A DNA stretch of 17,116 nt. Source: Bog-793 sp050010315. GTDB taxonomy: Bacteria; Actinomycetota; Acidimicrobiia; Acidimicrobiales; Bog-793. How positions within the stretch are numbered: position 1 is the first letter of the stretch; each line of letters starts with the position of its first letter. This document shows, one piece after another, positions 7,654-14,770 of this stretch. Location of the stretch: the NCBI GenBank assembly GCA_050010315.1, contig JBEKLG010000020.1, positions 1 to 17,116 on the forward strand, given 5' to 3'. The notes beneath the pieces were generated by a model. The model did not search any database. It was not told the DNA's origin and saw only the letters and a list, made by a program, of their open reading frames with translations. A program made the translations under genes and the position numbers.

Positions 7654-7968
7654 ATGTCCATCATGGAAACCATGGCGAACGGGAAGCGACCCCGGCGGTC
7701 CTTCTCTTCTGAGTTCAAAGCCGAGGTGGTCGACCTTTGCCACACGAGCGGCAAGACGATCGCCGCGGTCGCCCGTGACCTCGACCTCACCGAGACGGCG
7801 GTGCGCCGCTGGGTGGCCCAGGCCGAGGTCAACGCCGGCCGCCGCGAGGGGCTGACGACTGAGGAGCGCAACGAGGTCGCGGCGCTCCGCAAGGAGAACC
7901 GGGTGTTGCGCGACGAGCGTGACATCTTGAAGCGAGCGGTGGCTTTCTTCGCGAGGGAGACCCGGTGA
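7654..7968 (+). CDS. IS3-family transposase OrfA (HTH protein)
   Basis: A 104-residue protein with an N-terminal helix-turn-helix of the HTH_Tnp_1 type (RRSFSSEFKAEVVDLCHTSG then IAAVARDLDLTETAVRRWV) and a C-terminal leucine-zipper-like coiled coil (LRKENRVLRDERDILKRAVAFFARE), as usual in IS3 OrfA. It binds the IS ends and forms part of the transposase. ATG 7654 is adjacent to GGGAAGG, which is too close; ATG 7663 or 7672 may be the true start. Its stop overlaps the orfB start by 4 nt (GTGA). Confidence 0.93.
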   Translation: MSIMETMANGKRPRRSFSSEFKAEVVDLCHTSGKTIAAVARDLDLTETAVRRWVAQAEVNAGRREGLTTEERNEVAALRKENRVLRDERDILKRAVAFFARETR

Positions 7969-8867
7969 GCGCGTACCCGTTCATCGAGGCGGAGAAGGCT
8001 GAACCGGGCGGCAACGTGAAAAGGGCGTGCACCCTGTTCGAGGTCTCCCGTTCCGCCTACTACTCGTGGTCCCGCCACATCCCGTCGATGAGGAAGCGCT
8101 CCGACGCCGAGCTCTCGAACAAGATCACCGCGATCCACGACAAGAGCCGCCACACCTACGGCGCGCCGCGCATCACCGCCGAGCTCGCCCGCCAGGGCAT
8201 CGCAGCCGGCAAGAAGCGCGTCGCCCGACTGATGGCAGCCCGTGGCCTCGCCGGCCGGAGGAAGCGCCGCTTCAAGCGGACGACGATCGCCGACCCGACG
8301 GCCACCGACCTCGCCATCGACTTGTTGCAGCGCACCTTCGGGCCCGAGGTCCGAGAAGTCGACGCTGCCTGGTGCGGCGACATCACCTACGTCAGGACCT
8401 GGGAGGGTTGGCTCTACCTCGCGAGCGTCATCGACCTCGCCAGCCGCCGCGTCGTCGGCTTCGCGATGGCGGCCCACATGCGCTCAGAGCTCGTCTGTGA
8501 CGCGCTGAAGATGGCGCTCCGATCAAGACGCCCTGCTCCCGGTCTCATCTTCCATTCCGATCGCGGCAGTCAATACACCTCGGGACAGTTCCGCGAGCTC
8601 CTCGAGGCGAACGGTGTTCGCCAGTCGCTCTCGAGAGCCCGCCAGTGCTGGGACAACGCCGTCGGTGAGAGCTGGTTCTCGACGCTCAAAGAGGAGCTCG
8701 TCTACCGTCACGCCTGGCCGACGCGCGCGCAGGTACGACGGGCGATCTTCGAATTCGTCGAGGTGTTCTACAACCGACAGCGGCTGCACAGCTCGCTCAA
8801 CTACCTCACGCCAGTCGAGTACGAGGAAAGGAGGGCGAAGAAGCAGACTGCGACTCAAGCAGCATAA
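7965..8867 (+). CDS. IS3-family transposase OrfB (DDE integrase domain)
   Basis: A 300-residue protein with the HTH_21 region (YGAPRITAELARQGI) and an rve-type DDE catalytic domain. Asp139 lies in WCGDITYV, Asp199 in FHSDRGSQYTS and Glu235 in CWDNAVGESWFSTLKEEL; the last two are separated by 35 residues, the DD(35)E spacing of IS3. The C-terminus has the family YNRQRLHSSLNYLTPVEYE. It lies in the -1 frame relative to orfA. That frame is open from 7923, so a programmed -1 frameshift could fuse them, but no classic slippery heptamer is evident; reinitiation at the GTGA overlap is equally plausible. Confidence 0.95.
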   Translation: MSAYPFIEAEKAEPGGNVKRACTLFEVSRSAYYSWSRHIPSMRKRSDAELSNKITAIHDKSRHTYGAPRITAELARQGIAAGKKRVARLMAARGLAGRRKRRFKRTTIADPTATDLAIDLLQRTFGPEVREVDAAWCGDITYVRTWEGWLYLASVIDLASRRVVGFAMAAHMRSELVCDALKMALRSRRPAPGLIFHSDRGSQYTSGQFRELLEANGVRQSLSRARQCWDNAVGESWFSTLKEELVYRHAWPTRAQVRRAIFEFVEVFYNRQRLHSSLNYLTPVEYEERRAKKQTATQAA

Positions 8868-8872
8868 CCGAC

Positions 8873-8898
8873 GTGTCCGTCAAAGCGGGGCAATCCCA
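8873..8898 (-). repeat. IS3 right inverted repeat
   Basis: Read on the minus strand it starts TGGGATTG and contains CCCCGCTTTGACGGACAC, matching the left end at 21 of 26 positions. Confidence 0.85.
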
Positions 8899-8914
8899 GT
8901 CATCTGCGTTTGCG

Positions 8915-10222
8915 TCACGCCAAGAGGGGTCCCGACCAAGTGTCGATGTCAGCGGCAATCTGGTCGGCGGTCGCGTCAGGAACGAGTGCTTCATCTGCAA
9001 AGCTGCGCCACTTGGCGACGACTTCCAGCACCTGTTTGATGACGTCAGATGCATCCGGCACTGCAAAGCGATCGCCGATCTGCATTACATCGCCCCGGGT
9101 AATTCCGTTGGCGCGACCGTTCACGGCCATAAGATGTTGCCGGGTCCATTTGCTCGATGGTGCGTGGGCGTGCGTCACGTCGTACGCGGGTGCTAGTCGC
9201 CAAGTTCCAGCTTCCGGAAGCAGAAACGAGAAATTCTTCGTGTGGTCGTCACAGATCGCGGTTGCAACGTTGAAGGTCATGCGGCGAAAGACTTCTTGCC
9301 GCGTGTCGGGGCCAAGTCCGAGGCGTTCAAGCAGCAGAAACAACTGTGCGTAGTCGTGAGCACCGATCTGTCTGAAGTCCAAGTGGCTCAAGGCACACAG
9401 GGTTTGCGTGTGAGTCTTGCGACCGTCGTCGGCGCGATCAAAGCGACGAGTCATGAAATGCGCGCGACCTCCCTCTTCGAGGAGCCGGCACTCTGTCATC
9501 TCGATTCCGGCCGCGAGTGCCATGCGGTAGTAGGCGTACTCGATCCGGCCGAAGTTGCCAGTCGCTCCGAGATCAGGGTCTGCGCCAACGCCGTCGAACT
9601 TGAGCAGCCATTGCTCGAAGCCAGGATCCGCGGGGATCTGGCCTGAGCGCAGCTCGCCCGTTGCCGGGTTGAGCGCGACTACTGCCTTGGCTCGCGCGCC
9701 GCCAGCCGAGGTTCCGACCGCTATGAGGTGCTTCAGCGCGTCGGTGATGCCGCCCTCGGTACCGATGTCGCCCGCGAGTGCGCTCCTCGCTGCGACGACC
9801 AGCTCCGACAACTCGATCGCGGTCGCCTTGCGTGTTCGCGGGCCGCGCATGGGATGGAACTCAAGTGCTCCGACGCCACGGCTGCCGAGATACGCAAGAC
9901 GATCCAGTGGCGTGATGTCCTCGGGGCGGACACCCTCGTTCGCAAGGTAGGCAGTGGTCAGTGCATTGCCGAAGTCGTCGGGGAGCGCGTCGGCGATCAT
10001 CGCTGGCAATCGGTTGTACGTCTCGACCGGTAGTGTCGGAAAGACGAACGGCGCCGTCGCCGCAGTTGTGGGCATGTAGATCGGTGCCAGCTCGACACCG
10101 GACGCGGCCCATGTGGGTTCGTACTCGAACGCATAGAACCCGGAGGTGGGGTCGCGCGCGAGCGCACCAACCCGCGCGCCCCAGCATCGTATTTCCACGA
10201 CGTCGACCGCCTGGTACGGCAT
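8915..10222 (-). CDS. hipA: HipA-family serine/threonine kinase toxin
   Basis: A 435-residue protein, full length for HipA, the kinase toxin of a type II toxin-antitoxin system; Escherichia coli HipA phosphorylates glutamyl-tRNA synthetase. Motifs: N-terminal HipA domain with LPDDFGNAL (80-88), the Gly-rich loop TSAGGARAKA (171-180), ATP-binding lysine in WLLKFDG (Lys208), MTRRFDR (257-263), catalytic Asp325 and Asn330 in CDDHTKNFSFL (equivalent to D309/N314 of E. coli HipA), and metal-binding Asp348 in LAPAYDV. All key residues are present, so it is probably active. ATG 10222 overlaps the antitoxin stop by one base (TGATG). The stop is 16 bp from an IS end, which may have removed its natural terminator. 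Confidence 0.95.
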   Translation of the reverse strand: MPYQAVDVVEIRCWGARVGALARDPTSGFYAFEYEPTWAASGVELAPIYMPTTAATAPFVFPTLPVETYNRLPAMIADALPDDFGNALTTAYLANEGVRPEDITPLDRLAYLGSRGVGALEFHPMRGPRTRKATAIELSELVVAARSALAGDIGTEGGITDALKHLIAVGTSAGGARAKAVVALNPATGELRSGQIPADPGFEQWLLKFDGVGADPDLGATGNFGRIEYAYYRMALAAGIEMTECRLLEEGGRAHFMTRRFDRADDGRKTHTQTLCALSHLDFRQIGAHDYAQLFLLLERLGLGPDTRQEVFRRMTFNVATAICDDHTKNFSFLLPEAGTWRLAPAYDVTHAHAPSSKWTRQHLMAVNGRANGITRGDVMQIGDRFAVPDASDVIKQVLEVVAKWRSFADEALVPDATADQIAADIDTWSGPLLA

Positions 10223-10557
10223 CAGGGGGCAGCCTCCGGCTTGCGCTTCCGGCTGGCCCGCACTCGTGGCCGCGGTGTCTTCTGCTTGCTACGAAGCAAC
10301 TGCATCGGCGACACACCCACGGCCGGTGCCAGCGACTCGACCCAGTCCGTTCGCCCGAGCGCGCGGAGGACGCCGATCAGGGTTCGGAGCGAGGAGCCTT
10401 TCCCACGCTCAAGGTTCGAGACGGCTCCGACTGACACGTCGGCGAGCTCGGCGAGTCGCGCCTGATCCATGCTTCGGGCGATCCGGACCCGGCGGACTTG
10501 GTCGCCGAGGATTGCCTCCCACTGGTCGACTGTTCTGTAGTTGCGGTCTGCATCCAT
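10222..10557 (-). CDS. hipB: HipB-family XRE antitoxin/repressor
   Basis: A 111-residue protein with an XRE/Cro-type helix-turn-helix at about residues 17-72 (QVRRVRIARSMDQARLAELADVSVGAVSNLERGKGSSLRTLIGVLRAL). A basic C-terminal tail (RPRVRASRKRKPEAAP) follows and may contact DNA or the kinase. HipB proteins neutralise HipA and repress their own operon. The gene precedes hipA with a one-base overlap, the standard antitoxin-toxin order. Start ATG 10557 has no clear Shine-Dalgarno; the leader is AT-rich. It is likely autoregulated through the repeated elements just upstream. Confidence 0.93.
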   Translation of the reverse strand: MDADRNYRTVDQWEAILGDQVRRVRIARSMDQARLAELADVSVGAVSNLERGKGSSLRTLIGVLRALGRTDWVESLAPAVGVSPMQLLRSKQKTPRPRVRASRKRKPEAAP

Positions 10558-10690
10558 TATTCTATGTATTGATCGAAATAAATGTGCCTACACACAGAAT
10601 ACTATGTACTAACCGGCTGTCAAGTAGATGCGGTAAACATATAGAAACTTATGTACTAAAGGGATCTCAGGGCATCTACACACAAGATTC
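10558..10690. promoter_or_regulatory. AT-rich control region with repeated operator-like elements
   Basis: This segment is clearly AT-richer than everything around it. TATGTACTAA occurs twice in direct orientation (10603-10612 and 10650-10659), within longer copies AGAA-n3-TATGTACTAA 47 bp apart. A weaker relative TATGTATT lies at 10563-10570, next to the hipB start. CTACACACA is also repeated (10588-10596, 10676-10684). These are probable HipB binding sites; binding is inferred. Confidence 0.55.
10596..10623 (-). promoter_or_regulatory. Predicted hipBA promoter
   Basis: On the minus strand a perfect -35 TTGACA (10623-10618), a 16-nt spacer and a -10 TATTCT (10601-10596) point at hipB, leaving a leader of about 30 nt. 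The spacer contains the repeated element TATGTACTAA, so a bound repressor would block RNA polymerase. Confidence 0.6.
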
Positions 10691-11160
10691 TAGCTATTCT
10701 CCGACGACGCTGTGATCGCCGCAGCGCTGAGGGTCCGACGGCAGATCGACCGGACGGACGGCTCGTCCGCTATTGCCTCCGTCCGGGGCCTGGCGAGCCC
10801 TCGACGCCGAGGACGAGTCGGACGAAACGCCGGTGCGCTAACACTGGTGGTGAACTCTCCACCCGGTGCCACGGGTTTGGTTGCTACCGCACGGGCAATC
10901 TTGGATAACCGCGGCATCGCGTGTCGGCGAAGCAGAAGACGAGGATGCAGCGTACCTCTAGGGCTCACCGAGAGGCTCACAGCTCACCCCTAATCGACTG
11001 AAATGGACGAGGGTGATGGTTCCTCCTCCCTTCGGTTCCTAGCCCGCGCTAGGGCCTGCTACAGAGCCACTTAGTTTTCGTACTCCAGCTCAGCTGTGCA
11101 TGAGCATGTCTAAGAATGCCCTGTTCAGTGACTTGGCGTGATCTTCCGTCACAGGTCGTA
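10691..11160. other. Region without a convincing gene
   Basis: Open frames of 90-96 codons exist on both strands (10712-10993 plus, 10690-10980 minus), but they are Arg/Ser-rich, overlap each other and match no family I know. One perfect hairpin, CCTAGC-CCGC-GCTAGG, lies at 11038-11053. The sequence just before 11161 does not supply the 5' half expected for the tRNA fragment that follows. Confidence 0.5.
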
Positions 11161-11206
11161 CCACCCTCTCAAGCTGGAGACACGGGTTCGAATCCTGTTG
11201 GGGCTG
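11161..11206 (+). pseudogene. 3' half of a tRNA-Glu(CTC) gene, probable attachment-site remnant
   Basis: From position 27 of the tRNA onwards the architecture is complete. The anticodon stem is CCACC/GCTGG with one C-C mismatch, and the loop CTCTCAA carries anticodon CTC. A 4-nt variable loop (AGAC) is followed by a T-stem ACGGG/CCTGT around TTCGAAT, the 3' acceptor strand TGGGGCT (11199-11205) and discriminator G. No CCA is encoded. The matching 5' acceptor strand (AGCCCCA) and a D-arm are absent upstream, so this cannot make a tRNA. Site-specific integration into tRNA genes leaves such 3' fragments at the distal end of the island. Confidence 0.65.
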
Positions 11207-11275
11207 CCCGAGTGGGGAGACGTCAGTTTCGGCGACTTCGCAGCCGGTGTCGAGGGTCCGACCCGGCTGTTGACG

Positions 11276-13186
11276 TCATCTCCGGTCGGGTGCCGTCCAG
11301 ATCTCTACGCCTCCGATCTTGTGTGGTCGTCCGAAGGCGCGCTCGAAACGGGAGAGCACGAACGCGGCATCACGACCCGCCGGTTCGAATATGACCGCCG
11401 TGATGTCGTTACGGCGAACGTAATCACGAAGATCGCTCACCAGCTTCGAGTTCGCCGGCAGTCGCTTCCGGGAAACGGAATCGGCGATTCCCCTCGGCAC
11501 ATCCCAGTAGTCGAGGAACTCCTGGACCGCAGGCGGTTGCAAGGCAGGCGGCAGTTCGCTCGATCCGCTCGGGGTCGGGATCAGCGCGTAGCCTCCGATG
11601 ATCTTCCACCGCCATTTGTCTACCGCCTGCCAGAGCATTGCTTGGTTCCATGGGTACGTGGGGAACGGGAACGCGAGGACCACGGCACCGTCTGGGATCT
11701 CGCTTGAGGCAGGGGTGCGGAAGAAGGAAGGGACAGCGGAGTTCGGATCGACTGTTGGGTAGGGCCAAGCCGGGACGAGCGACAACAGCGCGGCGACTGC
11801 CAAGACCGCGACTGCGACATGGATCGGCAGCTGGCGGCGTGCCGGCCGCGGTCGCGGTCCGCGTGTCACCGACGCGACGGCCAGCGAGATGATCACCGCC
11901 ACGAAGAAGGTCGCATACAACGAGATCCGTGCGGGAAGGATGTTGTCCAGGAGGGGAAGCCTGCCGAGGATGTCGAACGGAAGCGCGATCTGCGTCAGGT
12001 GATTGGCGACCACCAGGCGCGGACCAAGCGACAGGACAAACGCCGACGCAGCGAGCACCGAAAGCAGGCGGATCCAAGGATTTCGCCAGTATCGGACGAT
12101 GGACGCGACCGTCAGCACCAACAGCGGGATCCCGAGGTAGCTGCCGTTCTCCCCGAGGTCGCGGTCGACGTAGCTTGTGCCGATTTCCGCAAGGTGATGC
12201 GGTGCGAAGAGCTCGCCAAGAGTCGGGACAACCATTCCGAGCAAGTCCGCTCGGTAAGGGCTGTTGAGCGGAAAGGCAGGTCCGTTGAGGTGACTCCTCC
12301 CGACGAGCAGGAAGTAGATGGGGTAGGCGAGAACCACCAGCGGGATGCCGATTCCGGGCGCGAGCGCGTGAAGCACGTGATCGACACGGGCGCGATTGAT
12401 TGATCGGAAACGCGCCGCAGCGAGGACGATTAGAGCGATCGCCGACATCACCAGGACCGTCGCGAGCACCTCTGGCGAGATGAGGTACTGCGCCGAGATC
12501 AAGACGCCGGCGAGGACACCCCACGAAAAAGGGCTCGATCGTTGGACGACAACGATTTCAATGAGCGCCATGAGAATGAGCGGCGGCAGCGGCACGAACA
12601 CGAGGTTGAGGTGCACTAGCCCCTGGTTGACCATGTATGGCGAGAAGCCATAGAGCAACGCTCCGAAGAAAGCGCCGAGATTCGAACCGGTCCAGCGGCG
12701 GAGGACGAAGAAGGCCGACACCGCCGACAGGGGGAAGGCGAGCCAGAGCAACAGTCCGTAGCTCGCGATGGGCCCTGCGGTCAGGCTCAACGGTGCGGTG
12801 ATGAGGCCGAGGAGCGGCATCTCCGTGTTGGTGGCGAGGTTCACTCCCGACGGGAAGTCGAACCAATTCGTGAAAAAGAGGTTGTGACCGTGGAGCAATG
12901 CCCACGGAAGCCACCCGAGGAACCAGGACTGCTGCACCGAGTCACCGCACGCGCAGGAGACAATCCGGCTCGGATCTCCGGGCCAGGCGGGTAGGTAGGC
13001 GAACGTGCCTAGGAAGAAGAAGAGGATGATCGCCCCGACGGCGAACCGGGCACGTCCAATCCTGTCGATCCGACGGAGCACGCGAACCACGTCCAAGCCT
13101 GCACGAGCCCGACCCTCCCGGCCGGGGTCGGCGACCTTCCCGACCTTGTCATCTGCCGGGTTGCGCTCCTCGTCCGTCGGGTTCAC
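11276..13186 (-). CDS. Large polytopic membrane protein, GT-C glycosyltransferase-like (copy 1)
   Basis: A 636-residue integral membrane protein. A charged cytoplasmic N-terminus of about 48 residues precedes the first TM (about 49-67); many further TM segments follow, with a C-terminal soluble part from about 470. The first extracytoplasmic loop has CACGD (78-82) followed by QQSWFLGW; an acidic residue in this loop is the usual catalytic position in GT-C enzymes. Other marks are NTEMPLLG, LLYGFSPYMVNQGL, FAPHHLAEIGTSYV and MLWQAVDKWRWKIIGG. The protein at 15206-17071 shares all of these and is a clear homologue. Transfer of sugars from lipid carriers at the membrane is inferred. The start is GTG 13186 with GAAGG close upstream. 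It points away from copy 2. Confidence 0.88.
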   Translation of the reverse strand: MNPTDEERNPADDKVGKVADPGREGRARAGLDVVRVLRRIDRIGRARFAVGAIILFFFLGTFAYLPAWPGDPSRIVSCACGDSVQQSWFLGWLPWALLHGHNLFFTNWFDFPSGVNLATNTEMPLLGLITAPLSLTAGPIASYGLLLWLAFPLSAVSAFFVLRRWTGSNLGAFFGALLYGFSPYMVNQGLVHLNLVFVPLPPLILMALIEIVVVQRSSPFSWGVLAGVLISAQYLISPEVLATVLVMSAIALIVLAAARFRSINRARVDHVLHALAPGIGIPLVVLAYPIYFLLVGRSHLNGPAFPLNSPYRADLLGMVVPTLGELFAPHHLAEIGTSYVDRDLGENGSYLGIPLLVLTVASIVRYWRNPWIRLLSVLAASAFVLSLGPRLVVANHLTQIALPFDILGRLPLLDNILPARISLYATFFVAVIISLAVASVTRGPRPRPARRQLPIHVAVAVLAVAALLSLVPAWPYPTVDPNSAVPSFFRTPASSEIPDGAVVLAFPFPTYPWNQAMLWQAVDKWRWKIIGGYALIPTPSGSSELPPALQPPAVQEFLDYWDVPRGIADSVSRKRLPANSKLVSDLRDYVRRNDITAVIFEPAGRDAAFVLSRFERAFGRPHKIGGVEIWTAPDRR

Positions 13187-13232
13187 GATCCTTCGGTTGG
13201 AAACACTCCCTCACACTCCTCGACGTACCGCA

Positions 13233-13245
13233 CGAGAGACTCTCG
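13233..13245. repeat. Palindrome upstream of copy 1
   Basis: CGAGAG-A-CTCTCG is a perfect 13-bp palindrome 46 nt before the GTG start of the minus-strand membrane protein; a possible regulator site. Confidence 0.35.
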
Positions 13246-13799
13246 GCACCCGAGCGTGTCTGCGGTCGGGGGGATCCTCACGGCTGGTTCCCCGGCATCA
13301 TCGCGCCCGAGGACGCGGCTTCGCGACGCCACAGGGACGAAAACACGATGAGTGCCGCGGGGCACGGATCCGGACCCCGACGATGTTCCGTCAAAGTGCA
13401 GAGAACCTGCAGTCCGAAGGGGCGGATGTCCGTGAGCGCGGAAAGCCGGTCCTCTCCGTGTCCCTGGTTGCGAACGGGCTGTTTGTTCGGACCGTTCGGG
13501 CAACGACGTTCGTCTCCGGTCACGGCTCGGACGAGGACCTCCCTCGTCCGCGGCGAACGCGGTCCACAAAGGCCGGAGGCCGTGCATGACGCGGAGCACC
13601 GCACCGGTCCTTGGCTCTCCGGAATCCTCACGCCAAGTGGGGCCCTTGGTGTCGGCGAGGCGCCGACCTGCCCGGGGCATCGGGGCCGGGACCCTCGAGG
13701 AAGCTCGGCACCGCTTGCGGACTCGCGAGTTCGCGAAAGGGGCGCGGTGCCGAGGTGATCCTCGTGACGATGGTCAGCCAATGGGCTTTTGCTTGACGA
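13246..13799. other. Non-coding stretch dense in hairpins
   Basis: No frame here looks like a gene: those of 130-165 codons on both strands are low-complexity Arg/Pro/Ser-rich and overlap. Perfect inverted repeats are crowded into its right half: 13528-13550 (9-bp arms CGGACGAGG/CCTCGTCCG), 13548-13562 (CCGCG/CGCGG), 13633-13649 (CCAAG/CTTGG), 13651-13667 (GTCGGCG/CGCCGAC) and the long structure at 13704-13754. They lie downstream of the minus-strand two-TM gene and upstream of copy 1. Confidence 0.5.
13704..13754 (-). terminator. Long compound hairpin after the two-TM gene
   Basis: Outer arms CTCGGCACCGC and GCGGTGCCGAG are perfectly complementary over 11 bp. They enclose a second 11-bp self-complementary block at 13715-13736 centred on the palindrome ACTCGCGAGT; 44 of 51 nt can pair. 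It begins 45 nt beyond the stop of the minus-strand gene ending at 13800, so termination is the simplest reading; no T-run is present. Confidence 0.5.
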
Positions 13800-14357
13800 C
13801 TACGTACGCCGCCTGGCGAGAAGCAGGGGCAAGCCCGCGAGCAGTACGAGCAGGATGCCCGGGACGACGAAGAACCAGGTTAAGAGGTTGAGGTTCGGCA
13901 GACTGTCGACCGCCGCGAAGTTGTTCACCTGTGCGTTCATCGTGTCGACGATCGGCTTGTAAAAGGCGAGTCCTGGCGGAACCTCCCTGAAGATCGGAAC
14001 GAGCCTCGGGAAGTTTGTGAGGATTCCACCCAGCATGGGTGAGTTCGCTGCTAGGAGGCTGTTCACCTGTGCGGGCGTCATGTGCAAGGCCTTGGCGAGT
14101 GTGCCCAAGAACGTGGATACCTCGGGCGCGGCCGCCACAGCTCCGGTGGCAAATGGGCCCAGTGGCGTGAACGTGTTGACGTCGTAGCTGACCGTCGTGC
14201 GAACGCTGGCAGGCTGCATAATCGGGCGAAAGGCGTTCAACAGCTTCTGTCCGGCGCTCGTTCTGCTCGGCATGGAGACCGTGAACGGCAATACGATCAG
14301 CAGAACACCGATGACAAGTACTGGCCAGAAGAACTTCCGGCTGGTTCTCTCGCTCAT
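13800..14357 (-). CDS. Two-TM membrane protein of unknown function
   Basis: A 185-residue protein that I cannot assign to a family. It has a short basic N-terminus (SERTSRK), a TM segment at about 10-28, an extracytoplasmic domain of about 130 residues (29-158), a second TM at about 159-181 and a short basic end (ARRRT). This predicts both termini inside and a loop domain outside. The loop is rich in Pro, Asn and Phe and has no cysteines or recognisable enzymatic motif. ATG 14357 is preceded by AGGAG at 7 nt. It lies between two divergent GT-C-like membrane proteins, in the same direction as copy 1 but over 600 bp away with strong hairpins between, so co-transcription with copy 1 is unlikely. 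Confidence 0.82.
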   Translation of the reverse strand: MSERTSRKFFWPVLVIGVLLIVLPFTVSMPSRTSAGQKLLNAFRPIMQPASVRTTVSYDVNTFTPLGPFATGAVAAAPEVSTFLGTLAKALHMTPAQVNSLLAANSPMLGGILTNFPRLVPIFREVPPGLAFYKPIVDTMNAQVNNFAAVDSLPNLNLLTWFFVVPGILLVLLAGLPLLLARRRT

Positions 14358-14471
14358 GTCGTCACTCCTGATTGGGAATCCGTGGGCTTATTGCCTTGGG
14401 ACAAAATGTTCGGTGCGCCGTCAACGATTCAGCGCACTTGGTTCGCGTTGAGTATCTAAGTCGATTTTCTC

Positions 14472-14487
14472 GGGGATGACCATCCCC
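14472..14487. repeat. Perfect inverted repeat upstream of the two-TM gene
   Basis: GGGGATG-AC-CATCCCC is fully self-complementary, 115-130 bp before ATG 14357. Position suits a regulator site. Confidence 0.4.
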
Positions 14488-14722
14488 TTGTTCGTGGGAC
14501 GGGCCTGCGTGTAGCCCATCGCTCCGACTGGGGAGAACGTAGCTGATCGAGGACGTGACCGTCTTGCGAGAGCCGAAGCATGCGGGCTTGGTGGCGCGGC
14601 TCGACTCGAGATTCCCCGCGTCGGCCGGGAACGAGCGGAACGGTCCCGCCGGGTCGGGCGCGGTCAAGGCAGTTCGCCGTCGGGACATGAGGTGCCGTTT
14701 GCGCTTTGAATGGGAGGGAATG

Positions 14723-14770
14723 CCGGCGAGCGGTCGCACCGCCCGGCGAGCGGTCGCACCGCCCGACGAG
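14723..14770 (+). repeat. 20-bp tandem repeat, 2.4 copies
   Basis: The unit CCGGCGAGCGGTCGCACCGC is present twice exactly (14723-14742, 14743-14762) and then as CCGACGAG, a partial copy with one change. Each full unit contains a GCGGT-CGC-ACCGC hairpin. Confidence 0.9.

Larger units (their letters stand above)
7599..8898 (+). mobile_element. IS3-family insertion sequence, complete
   Basis: About 1,300 bp bounded by 26-bp imperfect inverted repeats (21 of 26 identical) beginning 5'-TG and sharing the core CTTTGACGGACA, with the two overlapping orfA/orfB reading frames typical of IS3. Both frames are intact and all catalytic residues are present, so it may be active. No target-site duplication is seen: the left flank ends ACTCC and the right begins GTCAT. 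A more conservative 20-bp repeat boundary (7605-8892) gives no duplication either. It lies 16 bp past the hipA stop. Confidence 0.93.

Noticed and set aside
7923..7968. Programmed -1 frameshift site between orfA and orfB
   Set aside because: The -1 frame is open here, but I see no X-XXY-YYZ heptamer or A-run; the GTGA overlap gives an equally good explanation, so no site is claimed.
7599..8898. Target-site duplication around the IS
   Set aside because: Flanks ACTCC and GTCAT share no direct repeat with either the 26-bp or the 20-bp terminal-repeat boundary.
10559..10564. TAGAAT on the minus strand as the hipB -10
   Set aside because: It ends one base before the ATG, leaving no room for a transcription start before the codon; TTGACA/TATTCT upstream is better.
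10690..10993. Overlapping frames on both strands between hipB and the tRNA fragment
   Set aside because: Neither matches a known family; TARAILDNRGI briefly recalls recombinase segments but no catalytic motif supports an integrase remnant.
11381..11390. CGGTTCGAAT as a second tRNA T-arm
   Set aside because: It lies inside the membrane-protein coding sequence (AVIFEPAGRD region, minus strand) and the surrounding bases form no T-stem.
13183..13781. Genes of 136-167 codons in the gap between the membrane proteins
   Set aside because: Three overlapping frames on both strands are all low-complexity, contain the hairpins and have no recognisable sequence.
14723..14770. CRISPR-like repeat array
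   Set aside because: The units are directly adjacent without spacers, only 20 bp long, and no cas gene is nearby.
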